Of a stretch of 64,000 nucleotides of DNA, positions 61,784 to 64,000 are shown one piece after another. The notes beneath the pieces are model-generated. The model saw only the letters and a program-made list of their open reading frames with translations, ran no database searches and was not told where the DNA came from. The DNA comes from Burkholderia cepacia (GTDB taxonomy: Bacteria > Pseudomonadota > Gammaproteobacteria > Burkholderiales > Burkholderiaceae). The stretch spans positions 62,001-126,000 of the forward strand of contig NZ_LDWR01000009.1 of assembly GCF_001039005.1 (NCBI RefSeq), written 5' to 3'. Numbering within the stretch: the stretch's first letter is position 1; every line of letters begins with the position of its first letter. The position numbers and the translations under genes are program-made.

Positions 61784-62713
61784 ATGGAAACACTCGCCAA
61801 CCTCGAATCGTTCGTGCGCAGCGCTGAAACGGGCAGCTTCTCCGCGGCCGCGCGGCGTCTTGCGCTGACGCCCGCTGCGGTCAGCCGCAACGTTGCGCTG
61901 CTGGAACGCAATCTCGGCGTGCGACTGTTCCAGCGCTCGACGCGCAAGCTCACGCTGACCGAGGCGGGTGCGCGCTTTCTCGTGGAAATTGGCGGCAATC
62001 TGGACGCGCTCCAGGCCGCGATCGCGTCCGTCTCGACCGATCGCAGCGAGCCGGCTGGCGTGCTGAAAGTCAGCATGGCGCCGACGTTCGGCATGACGTA
62101 CGTCATGCCGCTGCTGCCGGCGTTCCTCGCTCGCTATCCGATGGTTCGCCCGGACTGGTACTTCGAGAACCGACCGGTCGACCTGATTGCGGAGGGATAC
62201 GATGCGGCGCTGGGTGGCGGATTCGATCTCGCCCCGGGCGTCGTGTCTCGTCCATTGGCGCCTGCGCACCTCGTGGCGGTTGCGTCGCCGGCCTACATGG
62301 CCGGCCGCACGTCCCCGACCGATCCTGGCGATCTTGCGGAACTCGGCGGCATCGTGATGCGCTCGAGCCGCACCGGCCGCGTGCGGCAACGGACGATGCG
62401 CGACGCAGCAGGCGGCGAAATGCCTGCACTGCTCGGCGAGACCATCGTCGTCAACGACCCGGCGGCCATGCGTGAAGCAGCCATTCTCGGGCTGGGCGTT
62501 GCGCTGCTGTCCGTGTCGGACGTGCTGTCGTCAATCGAACGGGGGGAACTCGTGCGGTTGCTTCCGCACTGGTACGTGGACGCTGGGGCGATCTCGATCT
62601 ATTACGCGACGCGAGCGCTTCTGCCGGCGAAAACGCGCGTGTTTGTCGACTTCGTTGTCGAAGCGTTCGAGCGGGAGCGGCTGGCCGAAAGGTTTGCAGG
62701 AGGCGCCGCATGA
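61784..62713 (+). CDS. LysR-family regulator
   Basis: A 309-residue LysR protein. The HTH is NLESFVRSAETGSFSAAARR and LTPAAVSRNVALLERNLGVR (residues 4-60). The effector domain starts LKVSMAPTFGMTYVMPLLPA, as in the CrgA/DsdC-like group. It is divergent from the F420-reductase-like gene over 179 bases, so it most likely controls that gene and itself. The ATG lies close to the -10-like region with no strong ribosome site. Confidence 0.88.
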   Translation: METLANLESFVRSAETGSFSAAARRLALTPAAVSRNVALLERNLGVRLFQRSTRKLTLTEAGARFLVEIGGNLDALQAAIASVSTDRSEPAGVLKVSMAPTFGMTYVMPLLPAFLARYPMVRPDWYFENRPVDLIAEGYDAALGGGFDLAPGVVSRPLAPAHLVAVASPAYMAGRTSPTDPGDLAELGGIVMRSSRTGRVRQRTMRDAAGGEMPALLGETIVVNDPAAMREAAILGLGVALLSVSDVLSSIERGELVRLLPHWYVDAGAISIYYATRALLPAKTRVFVDFVVEAFERERLAERFAGGAA

Positions 62714-63002
62714 GTCGAATGTCGGCAGGTCGATTGAAACGCACCCTCGACACCCGCGTCCCGACAGTCTGAAAGATCCACGACGCACCCGGACAATCGC
62801 GCATTCGCCAAAACCTGTCCCAAACCCCCGCCCGCCAAGCCTTTCCCAAACCCTAGTGGTTTCCACGCATAGTCGCAAATAGTCAAGAACAGGTCGCCAC
62901 GGGTCTTCTCGCGGCGAATATGGCTCGTTACTTTTACTCCCACGATGCAGGCCGGCGCACACCCCGTGCAACGGCCGCGCACCAGTCCAACCGGGAGGAA
63001 CC
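62714..63002. other. Gap upstream of the third binding protein
   Basis: 289 bases. GGGAGG precedes the downstream start. I see no strong promoter pair, palindrome or RNA gene. Long open frames on the minus strand here are shadows. Confidence 0.45.
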
Positions 63003-63956
63003 ATGAAGTCGACGAAGATCGCCGCGCTTGTCGCGGCCGTGCTGGCGACAGGCGCGTTCACGAATGCGGCGCTTGCGGAAACGGAAGCCGCGACCTGCCG
63101 CACCGTGCGTTTCGCGGATATCGGCTGGACCGACATCACGTCGACCACGGCGCTCGCGTCGACCGTGTTCGAGGCGCTCGGCTACAAGCCGACGACGACG
63201 ATCGCGTCGGTGCCGATCTCGTTCGCCGGCCTGAAGAGCAAGCAGCTCGACGTGTCGCTCGGTTACTGGTGGCCCGTGCAGCAGAAACAGCTCCAGCCGT
63301 TCCTCGACAGCAAGTCGATCAACGTCGTCGATACCCCGAACCTGTCGGGCGCGAAGGCGACGCTCGCGGTGCCGAGCTACGAATACCAGGCCGGCCTGAA
63401 GACCTTCGACGACATCGCGAAACACCGTGCGGAACTCGACGGCAAGATCTACGGGATCGAGCCGGGCAGCAGCGCGAACGCGACGATCCAGAAGATGATC
63501 GACACGAACCAGTACGGGCTCGGCGGATTCAAGCTCGTCGAATCGAGCGAAGCCGGGATGCTGGTGACGGTCGAGCGCGCGGTCCGCGAGAAGAGGTGGG
63601 TCGTGTTCCTCGGCTGGGAGCCGCACCCGATGAACATCCAGCTCAGCATGAACTACCTGTCCGGCGGCGACGCGTCGTTCGGGCCGAACTACGGCGAAGC
63701 GCGCGTGTACACGCTGACCGCGCCCGACTTCATCGCGCGCTGCCCGAATGCGGGCAAGCTCGTCACGAACCTGCGCTTCTCGACGCAGCTCGAGAACCAG
63801 CTGATGCAGTCGGTGATGAACAAGACGAAGCCGGCCGACGCCGCGAAGGCCTACCTGAAGAAGAACCCGCAGGTGCTCGATCCGTGGCTCGCGGGCGTGA
63901 AGACGTTCGACGGCAAGGACGGTTTGCCGGCGGTCAAGGCGTATCTCGGCCTGTAA
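63003..63956 (+). CDS. Choline/betaine-type periplasmic binding protein (second ChoX-like)
   Basis: A 317-residue substrate-binding protein. Its signal peptide ends near ALA/ET. Conserved parts are RFADIGWTDITSTTALAS, SLGYWWPVQQKQLQPFLD, KIYGIEPGSSANATIQKM, and FLGWEPHPMNIQLSMNYLSG. It is clearly paralogous to the protein at 35144 (FADIGWTDI/AAPGWTDI and shared IYGIEPG, ESSE.GML). The aromatic residues of these segments form the usual cage for trimethylammonium ligands. No transporter partner is visible before the window ends, so it is another probable orphan binding protein. Confidence 0.88.
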   Translation: MKSTKIAALVAAVLATGAFTNAALAETEAATCRTVRFADIGWTDITSTTALASTVFEALGYKPTTTIASVPISFAGLKSKQLDVSLGYWWPVQQKQLQPFLDSKSINVVDTPNLSGAKATLAVPSYEYQAGLKTFDDIAKHRAELDGKIYGIEPGSSANATIQKMIDTNQYGLGGFKLVESSEAGMLVTVERAVREKRWVVFLGWEPHPMNIQLSMNYLSGGDASFGPNYGEARVYTLTAPDFIARCPNAGKLVTNLRFSTQLENQLMQSVMNKTKPADAAKAYLKKNPQVLDPWLAGVKTFDGKDGLPAVKAYLGL

Positions 63957-64000
63957 TGGCTCGCGCGCCGCACGACGCGCGCACTGACGAAACATCAGCA

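Overview
The window looks like a piece of a Burkholderia cepacia complex replicon, most likely chromosome 2. The DNA is GC-rich with the matching codon use. The rhamnolipid genes, the glycine betaine genes and a ZmpB-type protease lie in an order that, from memory, resembles chromosome 2 of B. cenocepacia. The species cannot be fixed from the sequence alone. I see no rRNA, tRNA or CRISPR array.

Layout. 1-4588: the 3' part of a rhamnolipid cluster (EmrB/QacA-type transporter, rhamnosyltransferase RhlC, NodT-type outer-membrane factor, EmrA-type adaptor). 4589-7003: a lower-GC type VI secretion cargo module on the minus strand (PAAR protein, Tae4 amidase, two related small membrane proteins). 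It lies between two diverged copies of the emrA 3' end. 7178-12132: an SDR, glutathione-independent formaldehyde dehydrogenase, a zinc-ribbon membrane protein and a MocR regulator. 12132-13544: a secreted PD40-discoidin protein. 13603-29343: the glycine betaine catabolic block (gbdR, then glyA, M19 dipeptidase, DUF5943 protein, dgcA, dgcB, two ETF genes, gbcA, gbcB, a betaine-binding protein and an APC transporter). 29550-36109: TetR-EamA pair, purU, LysR, choline sulfatase betC and a choline-binding protein. 36366-41182: porin, second cysteinyl-tRNA synthetase, MFS transporter, YbjQ. 41431-46983: M28 aminopeptidase, ZmpB-type protease, and two AraC-type regulators. 47228-51457: aromatic amine dehydrogenase genes aauBEDA, two c-type cytochromes and an aldehyde dehydrogenase remnant. 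51964-56467: a curli-type amyloid operon (csgE, csgF, csgG, csgB-like, a very long csgA-like gene, csgH-like). 56479-64000: DMT transporter, LysR genes, a REC-PAS-GGDEF-EAL protein, an F420-dependent-reductase-like protein and a third choline/betaine-binding protein.

How the genes work together. BetC frees choline from choline sulfate, and the binding proteins capture choline or betaine. GbcAB demethylates betaine to dimethylglycine and DgcAB with its ETF yields sarcosine. GlyA links glycine to serine and C1-tetrahydrofolate. FdhA removes the formaldehyde released, and PurU can return formyl-tetrahydrofolate to formate. The sarcosine oxidase genes and the choline-to-betaine genes (betBA) are not in this window. 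The aau genes deaminate aromatic amines in the periplasm and pass electrons to cytochrome c. The csg genes form an extracellular amyloid fibre system.

The most interesting parts are the T6SS cargo module flanked by a duplicated gene end, the extended curli system with its repeat-bearing upstream region, the cysS2 leader that ends in a terminator, and the repeated palindromic operators around the TetR-EamA pair.
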